Origin: Vibrio neptunius
Lineage (GTDB): Bacteria > Pseudomonadota > Gammaproteobacteria > Enterobacterales > Vibrionaceae
Direction of reading: 5' to 3'
Length of the DNA stretch: 52,003 bases
NCBI RefSeq assembly: GCF_000967495.1
Contig: NZ_JXXU01000042.1
Span: forward strand, 1 to 52,003
Under the pieces are notes generated by a model. It was not told the DNA's origin. It saw only the letters and a program-made list of their open reading frames with translations, and searched no databases. The position numbers were made by a program, and so were the translations under genes. Below are positions 36,316 through 43,673 of this stretch, piece after piece. How positions within the stretch are numbered: position 1 is the first letter of the stretch; each line of letters begins with the position of its first letter.

Positions 36316-36894
36316 ATGTACCAGGATCTGATTAAAAACGAACTTACCGAAGCTGCTGACGTACTGAATAAATTCCTTAGCGATGAAAGTAATATTGCGC
36401 AAATCGAAGCGGCGGCCAAGATGCTCGCTGACTCATTTAAGCAGGGGGGCAAGGTGCTTTCTTGTGGTAACGGCGGATCTCACTGTGACGCTATGCACTT
36501 CGCTGAAGAGCTGACAGGTCGTTACCGTGAGAATCGTCCGGGTTTGCCAGGTATTGCTATCTCCGATCCAAGCCACCTATCTTGTGTAAGTAATGACTTT
36601 GGTTACGAGTATGTGTTCTCTCGCTATGTAGAAGCGGTTGGTGCTAAAGGGGATGTACTATTTGGTTTGTCGACATCGGGAAACTCTGGCAACATTCTTA
36701 AAGCGATTGAAGCGGCTCAGGCAAAAGGCATGAAGACGATTGCTCTGACCGGTAAAGATGGCGGTAAAATGGCGGGTCTAGCGGATATTGAAATTCGTGT
36801 TCCTCATTTTGGTTACGCTGACCGTATTCAAGAGATCCACATTAAAATCATCCATATTGTGATTCAGTTGATCGAAAAGGAAATGGAAAAGTAA
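36316..36894 (+). CDS. gmhA: Sedoheptulose-7-phosphate isomerase (phosphoheptose isomerase)
   Basis: First step of ADP-heptose synthesis for the LPS inner core: sedoheptulose 7-phosphate to D-glycero-D-manno-heptose 7-phosphate. 192 residues, a SIS-domain protein with LSCGNGGSHCDAMHFAEELTGRY (phosphosugar loop and zinc or substrate ligands) and FGLSTSGNSGNILKAIEAA. The downstream phosphatase gmhB is in this window at 46.4 kb. The fadE-gmhA-yafJ order is as in E. coli. Confidence 0.96.
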   Translation: MYQDLIKNELTEAADVLNKFLSDESNIAQIEAAAKMLADSFKQGGKVLSCGNGGSHCDAMHFAEELTGRYRENRPGLPGIAISDPSHLSCVSNDFGYEYVFSRYVEAVGAKGDVLFGLSTSGNSGNILKAIEAAQAKGMKTIALTGKDGGKMAGLADIEIRVPHFGYADRIQEIHIKIIHIVIQLIEKEMEK

Positions 36895-36912
36895 TTTTCA
36901 AACTGGTTTAGC

Positions 36913-36941
36913 AAGTGCCAGTGTTGTTTATGCTGGCACTT
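36913..36941 (+). other. Hairpin between gmhA and yafJ
   Basis: Perfect 9-bp stem AAGTGCCAG (36913-36921) / CTGGCACTT (36933-36941), 11-base loop, no T-run. It is probably an mRNA processing or stability structure, not a terminator. Confidence 0.5.
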
Positions 36942-36968
36942 AGGTAGTGCAAGGGAGTTTTATAAACC

Positions 36969-37814
36969 ATGTGTGAATTGCTCGGAATGAGCGCCAATGT
37001 ACCAACAGACATTTGTTTCAGTTTTACTGGCTTGATGCAGCGTGGCGGCAATACCGGCCCACATCGCGATGGCTGGGGGATCACTTTCTACGAAGGTAAA
37101 GGTTTTCGGACGTTTAAAGATCCGAATCCAAGCTGCAAGTCAAAAATTGCTGAATTGGTTCAAAATTATCCGATCAAAAGCTGCGCAATAGTTAGCCATA
37201 TTCGTCAAGCGAATCGTGGTGGCGTCAATCTAGAGAACACTCACCCATTTACCCGCGAATTGTGGGGACGTTATTGGACTTTTGCTCACAATGGTCAGTT
37301 GTCTGATTATCAAGAGCTGCATACTGGGCGTCATAGACCTGTGGGCCAGACAGACAGTGAATTGGCGTTTTGTTGGTTGCTTAAGCAGATGGAAGACCGA
37401 TTCCCAGAACCGCCTCAGGATATGATAGGTGTGTTCCGCTTTGTGGCGAAATGTTGTGAAACCCTGAAAAGTAAAGGGGTGTTCAATATGCTGTTGTCAG
37501 ATGGTGAGTACGTTATGACCTATTGTACCAACCATCTCTACTGGATTACTCGTCGTGCGCCATTTGGCAAAGCTTCTTTAATTGATGAAGATGTCGAGAT
37601 TAATTTTCAGGAAGAAACGACACCTAATGATGTGGTTTCAGTCATCGCGACGCAGCCGCTAACTGATAATGAAGAATGGCATCGAATGAAACCGGGAGAA
37701 TTTGGCATTTTACATTTTGGTGAGATTGTCGATGGTAATGCCGATGAGCTTATTGATGCACCATTTGCTCCGAAAAAGGTTGAAAGTCAGGCGCCTACTG
37801 AGCCGTTGGAGTAA
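36969..37814 (+). CDS. yafJ: Class II glutamine amidotransferase (YafJ)
   Basis: 281-residue Ntn-hydrolase. Cys2 follows the initiator Met (MCELLGMSAN) and would be the nucleophile after Met removal. Other GATase2 landmarks are PHRDGWGITFY, SHIRQANRGGVNLENTHPF and FAHNGQL. No synthetase domain is attached, so it either hydrolyses a gamma-glutamyl compound or supplies ammonia or a peptidase function to an unknown partner. The ribosome-binding AAGGGAG is 12 bases before the ATG. It sits downstream of gmhA as in E. coli. The exact substrate is not known to me. Confidence 0.88.
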   Translation: MCELLGMSANVPTDICFSFTGLMQRGGNTGPHRDGWGITFYEGKGFRTFKDPNPSCKSKIAELVQNYPIKSCAIVSHIRQANRGGVNLENTHPFTRELWGRYWTFAHNGQLSDYQELHTGRHRPVGQTDSELAFCWLLKQMEDRFPEPPQDMIGVFRFVAKCCETLKSKGVFNMLLSDGEYVMTYCTNHLYWITRRAPFGKASLIDEDVEINFQEETTPNDVVSVIATQPLTDNEEWHRMKPGEFGILHFGEIVDGNADELIDAPFAPKKVESQAPTEPLE

Positions 37815-37836
37815 TAGAATCGCTGCGCTCTTAGAT

Positions 37837-37901
37837 CGGGCTGCGCCCGCGAGATGCGAGAACGGACTTCGTCCTATGGAAAACAGGAGCGGGCTTTGCC
37901 C
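37837..37901 (+). repeat. Row of three mini-hairpins, Vibrio-type intergenic repeat
   Basis: Three tight hairpins in line: CGGGC-TGC-GCCCG (37837-37849), GGAC-TTC-GTCC (37864-37874) and GGGC-TTT-GCCC (37891-37901). They are separated by similar purine-rich spacers (GAGATGCGAGAAC, GCGAGATAGAA). No reading frame is credible here. They form the left part of a composite repeat in the 334-base gap between yafJ and proS. Confidence 0.7.
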
Positions 37902-37927
37902 TGCGAGATAGAATACAAATACTTCGT

Positions 37928-38036
37928 TTGGTCATTCCATAGACTGACGAAGGAAGGAGTAGGGAATCTCAATAAGTTATCTAGTCGCTTGAAGAGATCC
38001 CCAACTCGCTCGTTCCTTGCTCTTGAGGATGACTAG
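37928..38036. repeat. Long imperfect palindrome (MITE- or REP-like element)
   Basis: Two 43-base arms (37928-37970 and 37994-38036) pair over about 70 percent of positions without gaps. The best block is GAGTAGGGAATCTC against GAGATCCCCAACTC, and the outer ends are GTCATTCC and GGATGAC. The loop is 23 bases. The arrangement resembles palindromic intergenic repeats scattered in Vibrio genomes. It has no coding potential. Confidence 0.75.
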
Positions 38037-38100
38037 ATAAACTGTTGAAACAAAAGAGCTGATGAAAAGTGCCAACTCTATAAAATCTCCCGTTTCCCAC

Positions 38101-38130
38101 AAAAAAGGCCGATGTCTCCATCGGCCTTTT
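38101..38130 (-). terminator. Intrinsic terminator after proS
   Basis: Perfect 8-bp stem GGCCGATG (38107-38114) / CATCGGCC (38119-38126), flanked by A6 and T4. On the minus strand it gives a six-T tail 20 bases after the proS stop. Confidence 0.9.
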
Positions 38131-38148
38131 ATATTTCTAGGTGCTAAC

Positions 38149-39864
38149 TTACGCTAGCTGAGCTTTAATGTGTTCAACGATATCGGCCATCGCAACAGGT
38201 GTCTTGTCACCAGTGCGGCGGTTCTTGTACTCGAAGTTACCTTCTTTCATTGAACGGTCGCCAATGACGATAGTGTGAGGAACGCCGATTAGCTCCATAT
38301 CAGAGAACATTACGCCAGGGCGCTCTTTACGGTCGTCGAATAGAACTTCGATGCCCATTGCCGTCAGTTCAGCGTACAGCTTCTCAGCCGCTTCTTGCAC
38401 TTCTTCTGACTTGTGCATGTTCATTGGTACGATCGCGACTTGGAAAGGTGCAAGTGCGTCTGGCCAGATGATGCCGTACTTGTCGTGGTTCTGCTCAATT
38501 GCAGACGCAACAACACGAGAAACACCGATACCGTAACAACCCATCTCTAGGATAACGTTTTTACCGTCTGGACCAAGAACACCACAGTTCATTGCTTGAG
38601 AGTAAACATTACCTAGTTGGAAGATGTGGCCTACTTCGATACCACGTTTCAGTGCGATGGTACCTTTACCACAAGGGCTTGGATCACCTTCAACTACATT
38701 ACGTAAGTCTTCAACTTGGCCAAGCTCAACATCACGACCCCAGTTGATACCGAAGTAGTGCTTGTCGTCTACGTTAGCGCCTGCGCCAAAGTCACTCATT
38801 ACAGCAACAGTGCGGTCAACGATGAATGGCAGTTTAAGACCAACAGGGCCTAGTGAGCCAGGGCCAGCGCCGATTAGGGCACGGATCTCTTCTTCTGTTG
38901 CCATCTCTAGAGGGGCTGCAACTTGAGGAAGGTTTTCCGCTTTCACTTCGTTCAGTTCGTGGTCGCCACGAATGATAAGCGCGATTAGGTCAGCGTCAAC
39001 TTCATCAGATGCTTTAACAAATAGCGTCTTAACCGTCTTCTCGATTGGCACCTCAAACTGTTCAACAAGCTCAGCAATTGTCTTTGCGTTTGGCGTGTCA
39101 ACTAACGTCATTTCTTGAGTTGGAGCCGCAGCTTCGTCAGCCAGAGCGAGTGCTTCGGCTTTTTCGATGTTCGCTGCGTAGTCAGACTCAGTAGAGAAGG
39201 CAATTAGGTCTTCACCACTTTCTGCAAGTACGTGGAACTCTTGAGAACCACTACCACCGATAGCACCTGAGTCAGCCAGTACTGGGCGGTACTCAAGTCC
39301 CATGCGGTCGAAGGCTTTACAGTAAGCATCGTGCATTGCATCGTAAGACTTCTGTAGACCTTCTTTATCGATATCAAAGCTGTACGCATCCATCATGCAG
39401 AATTCGCGTGCACGCATTACGCCAAAACGTGGGCGACGCTCATCACGGAACTTAGTTTGGATTTGGTAAAGGTTTAGCGGTAGCTGCTTGTAAGAGCTCA
39501 CTTCATTGCGCACTAGGCTAGTGATCACTTCTTCAGCTGTTGGGCTAAGAACAAACGGACGAGTGTGTCGGTCAGTAAAGCGAAGTAGCTCAGGACCCAT
39601 CTTCTCGCTGCGGCCTGTCTCTTCCCATAGTTCAAACGGCTGAACAACGGGCATCAATGTTTCGACTGCGCCTGCATTGTCGATCTCTTGACGAACGATG
39701 TTTTCGACTTTACGCAGTACACGTAGACCAGTAGGTAGCCAGGTGTAGAGACCTGAAGCCAGCTTACGGATCATACCTGCACGTAGCATGAGCTGGTGGC
39801 TCACTACTTCTGCGTCGTTTGGAGTCTCCTTCAGAGTAGAAAGAAGATAATTACTGGTACGCAT
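38149..39864 (-). CDS. proS: Prolyl-tRNA synthetase
   Basis: Class II aminoacyl-tRNA synthetase charging tRNA-Pro. 571 residues, the bacterial type with an editing (INS) domain inserted between motifs 2 and 3 (about 230-385; it hydrolyses Ala-tRNA-Pro). Motif 2 is visible in TKFRDERRPRFGVMRAREF and motif 3 in MGCYGIGVSRVVASAIEQ, followed by the anticodon-binding domain. A promoter is visible within the end of trmO, which lies upstream on the same strand; the trmO-proS order is conserved in E. coli. Confidence 0.97.
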   Translation of the reverse strand: MRTSNYLLSTLKETPNDAEVVSHQLMLRAGMIRKLASGLYTWLPTGLRVLRKVENIVRQEIDNAGAVETLMPVVQPFELWEETGRSEKMGPELLRFTDRHTRPFVLSPTAEEVITSLVRNEVSSYKQLPLNLYQIQTKFRDERRPRFGVMRAREFCMMDAYSFDIDKEGLQKSYDAMHDAYCKAFDRMGLEYRPVLADSGAIGGSGSQEFHVLAESGEDLIAFSTESDYAANIEKAEALALADEAAAPTQEMTLVDTPNAKTIAELVEQFEVPIEKTVKTLFVKASDEVDADLIALIIRGDHELNEVKAENLPQVAAPLEMATEEEIRALIGAGPGSLGPVGLKLPFIVDRTVAVMSDFGAGANVDDKHYFGINWGRDVELGQVEDLRNVVEGDPSPCGKGTIALKRGIEVGHIFQLGNVYSQAMNCGVLGPDGKNVILEMGCYGIGVSRVVASAIEQNHDKYGIIWPDALAPFQVAIVPMNMHKSEEVQEAAEKLYAELTAMGIEVLFDDRKERPGVMFSDMELIGVPHTIVIGDRSMKEGNFEYKNRRTGDKTPVAMADIVEHIKAQLA

Positions 39865-39950
39865 TTAACTTATCCGTTCATTAAAGTTAGATACTCAAGC
39901 CAGAATGGACAGGAGTATGGAAGTCCCACGAGGGGAAAATTGTTAGCCGC

Positions 39951-39979
39951 TTATAATATCAGCCAAATGCCGTTGTCAA
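39951..39979 (-). promoter_or_regulatory. Promoter for proS
   Basis: On the minus strand, a perfect -35 TTGACA (39974-39979), 17 bases, then TTATAA (39951-39956); an alternative extended -10 TGATATTAT overlaps it. The -35 lies across the trmO stop codon. A start near 39944 would leave an 80-base leader. Confidence 0.6.
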
Positions 39980-40671
39980 AAGCTTTCAATCGCAGTAACC
40001 GTTATTAAGTTATCGTTAACGGTGAACTTCACATTCAGATCGAACAAATTTACCGCATACTCTTTACTATCAGGCTTGTTCTTTTTGTACGCTGGGCGAG
40101 GGTCTTGTGCTAAAACCTGCTCAATTACCGTCTTTTGATAGTCAAGATATCCGCGGGTATCTAACTGCTCTATAGCTAATGACGAGAATAGGACTTGAGA
40201 CTTTTCTGGTTCCGCTTCTGCGTAGCTTCCTAGCGCTTGAGGAATAGAGTCTGAATAAGGGATATACGGCTTGATGTCGATGATAGGAGTATCATTAACT
40301 AAATCGACATTGCCCAGATCGAGATAGATCTGATCGCCTTGTTTTGTGACCCCTTTAATTTTAACCGCTGACAGTCCAATCCCATTGGGTCTAAACGTCG
40401 AACGAGAAGCAAATACACCTACACGTTCATTGCCACCCAGTCGAGGTGGTCTGACAGTAGGCTTCCATCCTGCCGCTAAATTCTGGTCAAACAGAAACAA
40501 TAACCAAGCATGGGAGAATTGCTCCAACCCGCGCACTGCTTCGGGACTATTCGCCTCTCCAACTAGCTTTACTCGCGAGCGAGCAGCGGGTACTAAGCTC
40601 GGCTGCCGAGGAACGGCGAACTTCTCTTTATATGGGCTTTCAATAAAACCGATCGGCTCTATGGAATACAT
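39976..40671 (-). CDS. trmO: tRNA (N6-threonylcarbamoyladenosine37-N6) methyltransferase TrmO
   Basis: SAM-dependent enzyme (YaeB/TsaA family, single beta barrel) that methylates t6A37 in threonine tRNAs. 231 residues from the ATG at 40671 (MYSIEPIGFIESPYKEKFAVPRQPSL). The family block RPPRLGGNERVGVFASRSTFRPNGIGLS is complete. A longer frame to 40710 is possible but has no support. It is divergent from rpmE2 and upstream of proS on the minus strand. Confidence 0.93.
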   Translation of the reverse strand: MYSIEPIGFIESPYKEKFAVPRQPSLVPAARSRVKLVGEANSPEAVRGLEQFSHAWLLFLFDQNLAAGWKPTVRPPRLGGNERVGVFASRSTFRPNGIGLSAVKIKGVTKQGDQIYLDLGNVDLVNDTPIIDIKPYIPYSDSIPQALGSYAEAEPEKSQVLFSSLAIEQLDTRGYLDYQKTVIEQVLAQDPRPAYKKNKPDSKEYAVNLFDLNVKFTVNDNLITVTAIESF

Positions 40672-40731
40672 CTCTTTTCTCTCAATTTGGTGATGAGGAA
40701 AAAGTATCACAAAAAAGAGTAGTAAAACTTG

Positions 40732-40760
40732 TTGATAATGATTATTATTTAAAATGTTAT
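40732..40760 (+). promoter_or_regulatory. rpmE2 promoter with overlapping Fur-like box
   Basis: -35 TTGATA (40732-40737), 17 bases, -10 TGTTAT (40755-40760). TGATAATGATTATTA (40733-40747) matches the Fur 7-1-7 motif TGATAATNATTATCA at all but one defined base. It may be a second metal-regulator site, or chance in an AT-rich -35 region. Confidence 0.45.
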
Positions 40761-40774
40761 AACATAACAGTTTC
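40752..40774 (+). promoter_or_regulatory. Zur box before rpmE2-rpmJ2
   Basis: Inverted repeat TGTTAT (40755-40760), centre AAC, ATAACA (40764-40769), with AAA and GTTTC flanks. This fits the gammaproteobacterial Zur operator. It covers the presumed -10 and lies 14 bases before the rpmE2 start, so zinc-bound Zur should repress the pair. Confidence 0.8.
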
Positions 40775-40787
40775 TATTGAGGTAATT

Positions 40788-41048
40788 ATGCAACCCAACA
40801 TTCACCCTGAATACCGAACCGTGGTTTTCCATGATACAAGCATTGATGAGTACTTCCTTATCGGTTCAACATTGCAAACTGACCGCACTATTGAGTGGAA
40901 AGATGGCAAAACCTACCCGTACTTTACGATTGAAGTTTCTTCTAAATCTCACCCTTTCTACACAGGTAAGCAGCGTGTCATTCATCAGGAAGGTCGTGTC
41001 GCTAACTTTAAGCGTCGATTTGGTCAATTTTCTAAAGGGGACAAGTAA
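40788..41048 (+). CDS. rpmE2: 50S ribosomal protein L31 type B (zinc-independent paralogue)
   Basis: 86-residue L31 of the long form (MQPNIHPEYRTVVFHDTSIDEYFLIGST start) without a single cysteine. It can replace the zinc-binding L31 (rpmE) on ribosomes when zinc is scarce, freeing the metal. GAGG lies five bases before the ATG. Placement behind a Zur box and directly before rpmJ2 (start immediately after its stop codon) matches the E. coli ykgM-ykgO pair. The family assignment is secure. Confidence 0.95.
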   Translation: MQPNIHPEYRTVVFHDTSIDEYFLIGSTLQTDRTIEWKDGKTYPYFTIEVSSKSHPFYTGKQRVIHQEGRVANFKRRFGQFSKGDK

Positions 41049-41174
41049 ATGAAGGTCGTAAAATCTCTTAAAAGTGCTAAAAGTCGCCATCCTGATTGTC
41101 AGATAGTAAAAAGGAGAGGGCGTTTGTACGTAATATGTAAAACCAATCCCAGATTCAAAGCTGTTCAGAAATAG
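41049..41174 (+). CDS. rpmJ2: 50S ribosomal protein L36 type B
   Basis: 41-residue protein MKVVKSLKSAKSRHPDC... ending KTNPRFKAVQK, matching YkgO/L36B. The canonical L36 zinc set (three Cys and a His) is broken: only Cys17 and Cys30 remain, and the terminal His position is replaced in NPRFK. It begins on the base after the rpmE2 TAA with no spacer, so it relies on translational coupling (GGGGACAAGTAA just before serves as the ribosome-binding site). It is the partner in the zinc-sparing ribosome remodelling pair. About five residues shorter than E. coli YkgO as I recall it. Confidence 0.93.
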   Translation: MKVVKSLKSAKSRHPDCQIVKRRGRLYVICKTNPRFKAVQK

Positions 41175-41338
41175 TGAATGCATTATTAATTTCAATTGTT
41201 TGGTGTAATTTATAATTCTAACGATTGTCACTTATGTAGATGAAGCTGCTGATTTTTTGTTTTTTTATCGTTAATCATATTGATCAAGATAGCACTTTAT
41301 TACATTTTTGATTTCTAATTGACCTCTTTGTCGAGTAA

Positions 41339-41380
41339 CCTGCGCGAGCTTTGTTGCCGCTTGGCACAATGACGCGCAGG
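41339..41380 (+). other. Strong two-tier hairpin in the abgT leader
   Basis: Outer perfect stem CCTGCGCG (41339-41346) / CGCGCAGG (41373-41380). An inner stem TTGT(T)GCC (41351-41358) / GGCACAA (41363-41369) has a GCTT loop and one bulge. No T-run follows; the ribosome-binding AAGGAGGG comes 13 bases later. The rest of the 231-base gap after rpmJ2 is AT-rich with T-runs (41255-41268) and shows no other clear element. Confidence 0.6.
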
Positions 41381-41405
41381 ATTAACAACAACAAGGAGGG
41401 AAGAG

Positions 41406-42992
41406 ATGAGTTCATCTACTTCGATTAAACAAAACTCGCCTAAGAGGCCGATATTTACTCGTTTCTTAGATACCGTTGAATATTTGGGCAACTTGTTACC
41501 ACACCCGATCACGCTTTTCGCCATTTTCTGTGTTGCGATTTTAATCGCTTCCGGTATTGCAGGTTACTTTGAAGTGGCGGTAGCAGATCCTCGTCCAGAA
41601 GGCGCTCCAGGTCGTGCCGTTGACGGAATGATTCAGGTTGTCAGCTTGTTAAATGCAGACGGTCTTGAGTTGATTGTTACCAATCTAGTTAAAAACTTTG
41701 TCGGCTTTGCGCCTTTAGGCACCGTATTAGTTGCACTATTGGGTGTTGCAGTGGCGGAATATTCAGGTTTACTGTCTGCGGCAATGCGTGGTTTGGTTAT
41801 GGGTGCTTCGAAGAGCATGGTTACCATCACGGTGGTATTTGCAGGTATCATTTCCAATACAGCATCTGAACTAGGCTATGTGGTACTTATCCCACTAGCG
41901 GCTATGCTGTTCCACTCTTTGGGTCGCCACCCTCTTGCCGGTCTCGCCGCTGCATTTGCAGGTGTATCTGGCGGTTATTCCGCAAACTTACTGATCGGCA
42001 CTGTTGACCCACTGCTTTCTGGGATCACAGAAACGGCAGCACAAATGATTGACCCTACTTACACTGTTGGCCCAGAAGTTAACTGGTACTTTATGTTCGT
42101 TTCTACTTTCTTCATCGCCGGTATGGGTGCTTTCGTAACGGAGAAAATCGTTGAGCCTAAATTAGGCAAATACAACGAAGAAGATGCAGCAGAAGATTTG
42201 TCGAATGACTCAATGGGCACGATAACTGACGTTGAGAAGAAAGGTTTGAAAATGGCTGGACTGGCCGTGCTGGTTGTATCTGCTCTACTTGCTTGGACAA
42301 TTGTTCCTGCAGATGGAATTCTTCGCTCAGACGCCGGCACGGTTGCAGGTTCGCCATTCCTGAAAAGTATTGTGGCTTTCATCTTTGTTTTCTTTGCTAT
42401 CCCAGGTCTGGTTTACGGTAGAGTAGTTGGCACAATGAAGAATGATCGCGACGTGATTGACGCGATGTCTAAATCCATGTCTTCAATGGGAATGTACATT
42501 GTACTGGTATTCTTTGCTGCTCAATTTGTTGCGTTTTTCAAGTGGACTAATTTTGGTCAAGTGTTCGCGGTAGCAGGCGCAGATTTTCTACAAAGCATTG
42601 GTCTGACTGGTCCTATGTTGTTTTTTTCCTTTATTTTGATGTGTGGTTTCATCAATCTGATGATCGGTTCAGCTTCTGCACAATGGGCTGTGACAGCGCC
42701 AATCTTTGTTCCCATGTTGATGCTAGTCGGCTATGCGCCTGAAACGATTCAAGCGGCATACCGTATCGGTGACTCCACGACCAACATCATTACACCAATG
42801 ATGAGCTATTTTGGTTTGATTCTCGCTGTTGCATCGCGTTATATGAAAAATCTAGGTATCGGTACGCTGATTGCGACCATGCTACCGTACTCAATCTGCT
42901 TTATCGTGGGTTGGAGTTTACTGTTCTACCTATGGGTATTCGTATTTGGTTTGCCAGTCGGTCCTGGTGCGGCGACCTACTACGCGCCATAA
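41406..42992 (+). CDS. AbgT family transporter
   Basis: 528-residue inner-membrane protein with about 12 hydrophobic helices and the AbgT-type opening (LDTVEYLGNLLPHPITLFAIFC), plus conserved stretches such as AGVSGGYSANLLIGTVDPLL and RIGDSTTNIITPMMSYFGL. Relatives import p-aminobenzoyl-glutamate (E. coli AbgT) or export sulfonamides and other antimetabolites (MtrF, YdaH), so the direction is not settled by sequence. No abgA or abgB peptidase subunit is adjacent, which weakens the folate-salvage reading. The ribosome-binding site is very strong; a terminator follows. Confidence 0.88.
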   Translation: MSSSTSIKQNSPKRPIFTRFLDTVEYLGNLLPHPITLFAIFCVAILIASGIAGYFEVAVADPRPEGAPGRAVDGMIQVVSLLNADGLELIVTNLVKNFVGFAPLGTVLVALLGVAVAEYSGLLSAAMRGLVMGASKSMVTITVVFAGIISNTASELGYVVLIPLAAMLFHSLGRHPLAGLAAAFAGVSGGYSANLLIGTVDPLLSGITETAAQMIDPTYTVGPEVNWYFMFVSTFFIAGMGAFVTEKIVEPKLGKYNEEDAAEDLSNDSMGTITDVEKKGLKMAGLAVLVVSALLAWTIVPADGILRSDAGTVAGSPFLKSIVAFIFVFFAIPGLVYGRVVGTMKNDRDVIDAMSKSMSSMGMYIVLVFFAAQFVAFFKWTNFGQVFAVAGADFLQSIGLTGPMLFFSFILMCGFINLMIGSASAQWAVTAPIFVPMLMLVGYAPETIQAAYRIGDSTTNIITPMMSYFGLILAVASRYMKNLGIGTLIATMLPYSICFIVGWSLLFYLWVFVFGLPVGPGAATYYAP

Positions 42993-43010
42993 CGTCTTAT
43001 CGAACGACAA

Positions 43011-43037
43011 AACCGGAGCCAAGTGCTCCGGTTTTTT
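43011..43037 (+). terminator. Intrinsic terminator after abgT-like gene
   Basis: AACCGGAGC (43011-43019) / GCTCCGGTT (43025-43033), then T-run. Confidence 0.9.
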
Positions 43038-43109
43038 GTTTTTGGTATTGTGGGTAGATCTAAGACTATAAAATTCACCGTATCTAGTGCTAGGGGCAAG
43101 AGATTAGTA

Positions 43110-43607
43110 ATGGAAGTGACAATCAGAGAAGTCAAAATAGAGGATGCCGATGGTGTTCGTGGTGTATTAAATCCAATCATTGAGCAAGGTAAATTTACCG
43201 TTATTGATACACCATTTTCACTCGTCGACGAGCAAACTTTTATCCGTCAGTTTCCTCAGCGAGGCGTCTTCAAAGTTGCTGTGTCCGAGAATCAACAGGT
43301 GTTAGGATTTCAGAATGTCGAACCATTCGCGTCCTATACTCAGGCATTCGCTCATGTTGGAGTGATCGGTACCTATGTAGATGAGCAGTTTCGAGGGATG
43401 AAGATCGCCAGCAGTTTATTTGCTGAGACGTTTGCGTCGGCAAGAAATAAGGGATATGAAAAGCTGTTTGCTTACGTGAGAGAAGATAATCCAACGGCTT
43501 TAGCTGTGTATCTTAATCAGGGTTTTGAGGTGATAGGAACGGCAAAGAAGCACGCTTATGTGAAAGGTCGGTACATCGATGAAATACTGATTGAGAAATT
43601 CCTATGA
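43110..43607 (+). CDS. GNAT family N-acetyltransferase
   Basis: 165-residue acetyltransferase. The start is the ATG at 43110 (MEVTIREVKIEDADGV). The acetyl-CoA loop is seen in VDEQFRGMKIASSLFAETFASARNKGY (Q/RxxGxG/A-type, here RGMKIA), followed by the usual YVREDNPTALAVYLNQGFEVIGT. It is most like the phosphinothricin/RimI-like amino-acid acetyltransferases, but the substrate cannot be told. An in-frame extension of 29 residues upstream begins in the abgT terminator and is rejected. The gene appears monocistronic. Confidence 0.82.
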   Translation: MEVTIREVKIEDADGVRGVLNPIIEQGKFTVIDTPFSLVDEQTFIRQFPQRGVFKVAVSENQQVLGFQNVEPFASYTQAFAHVGVIGTYVDEQFRGMKIASSLFAETFASARNKGYEKLFAYVREDNPTALAVYLNQGFEVIGTAKKHAYVKGRYIDEILIEKFL

Positions 43608-43625
43608 TCAATCAAAAAAGCAAAG

Positions 43626-43652
43626 AAAAAGGCTGACGCAATGACGTCAGCC
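43626..43652 (-). terminator. Intrinsic terminator after metQ
   Basis: GGCTGACG (43631-43638) / CGTCAGCC (43645-43652); on the minus strand followed by T5. It lies 21 bases past metQ. Confidence 0.85.
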
Positions 43653-43673
43653 TTTGTTCAACTCAGTAAGTTA

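Noticed and set aside
37854..38036. Short open frames across the yafJ-proS gap
   Set aside because: They translate palindromic repeat sequence; no ribosome-binding site or protein-like composition.
37820..38040. CRISPR array
   Set aside because: The repeated units are short hairpins of differing sequence with unequal spacers and no cas genes nearby.
41250..41270. T-rich tract after rpmJ2 as a terminator
   Set aside because: I could not find a convincing stem directly before the T-runs.
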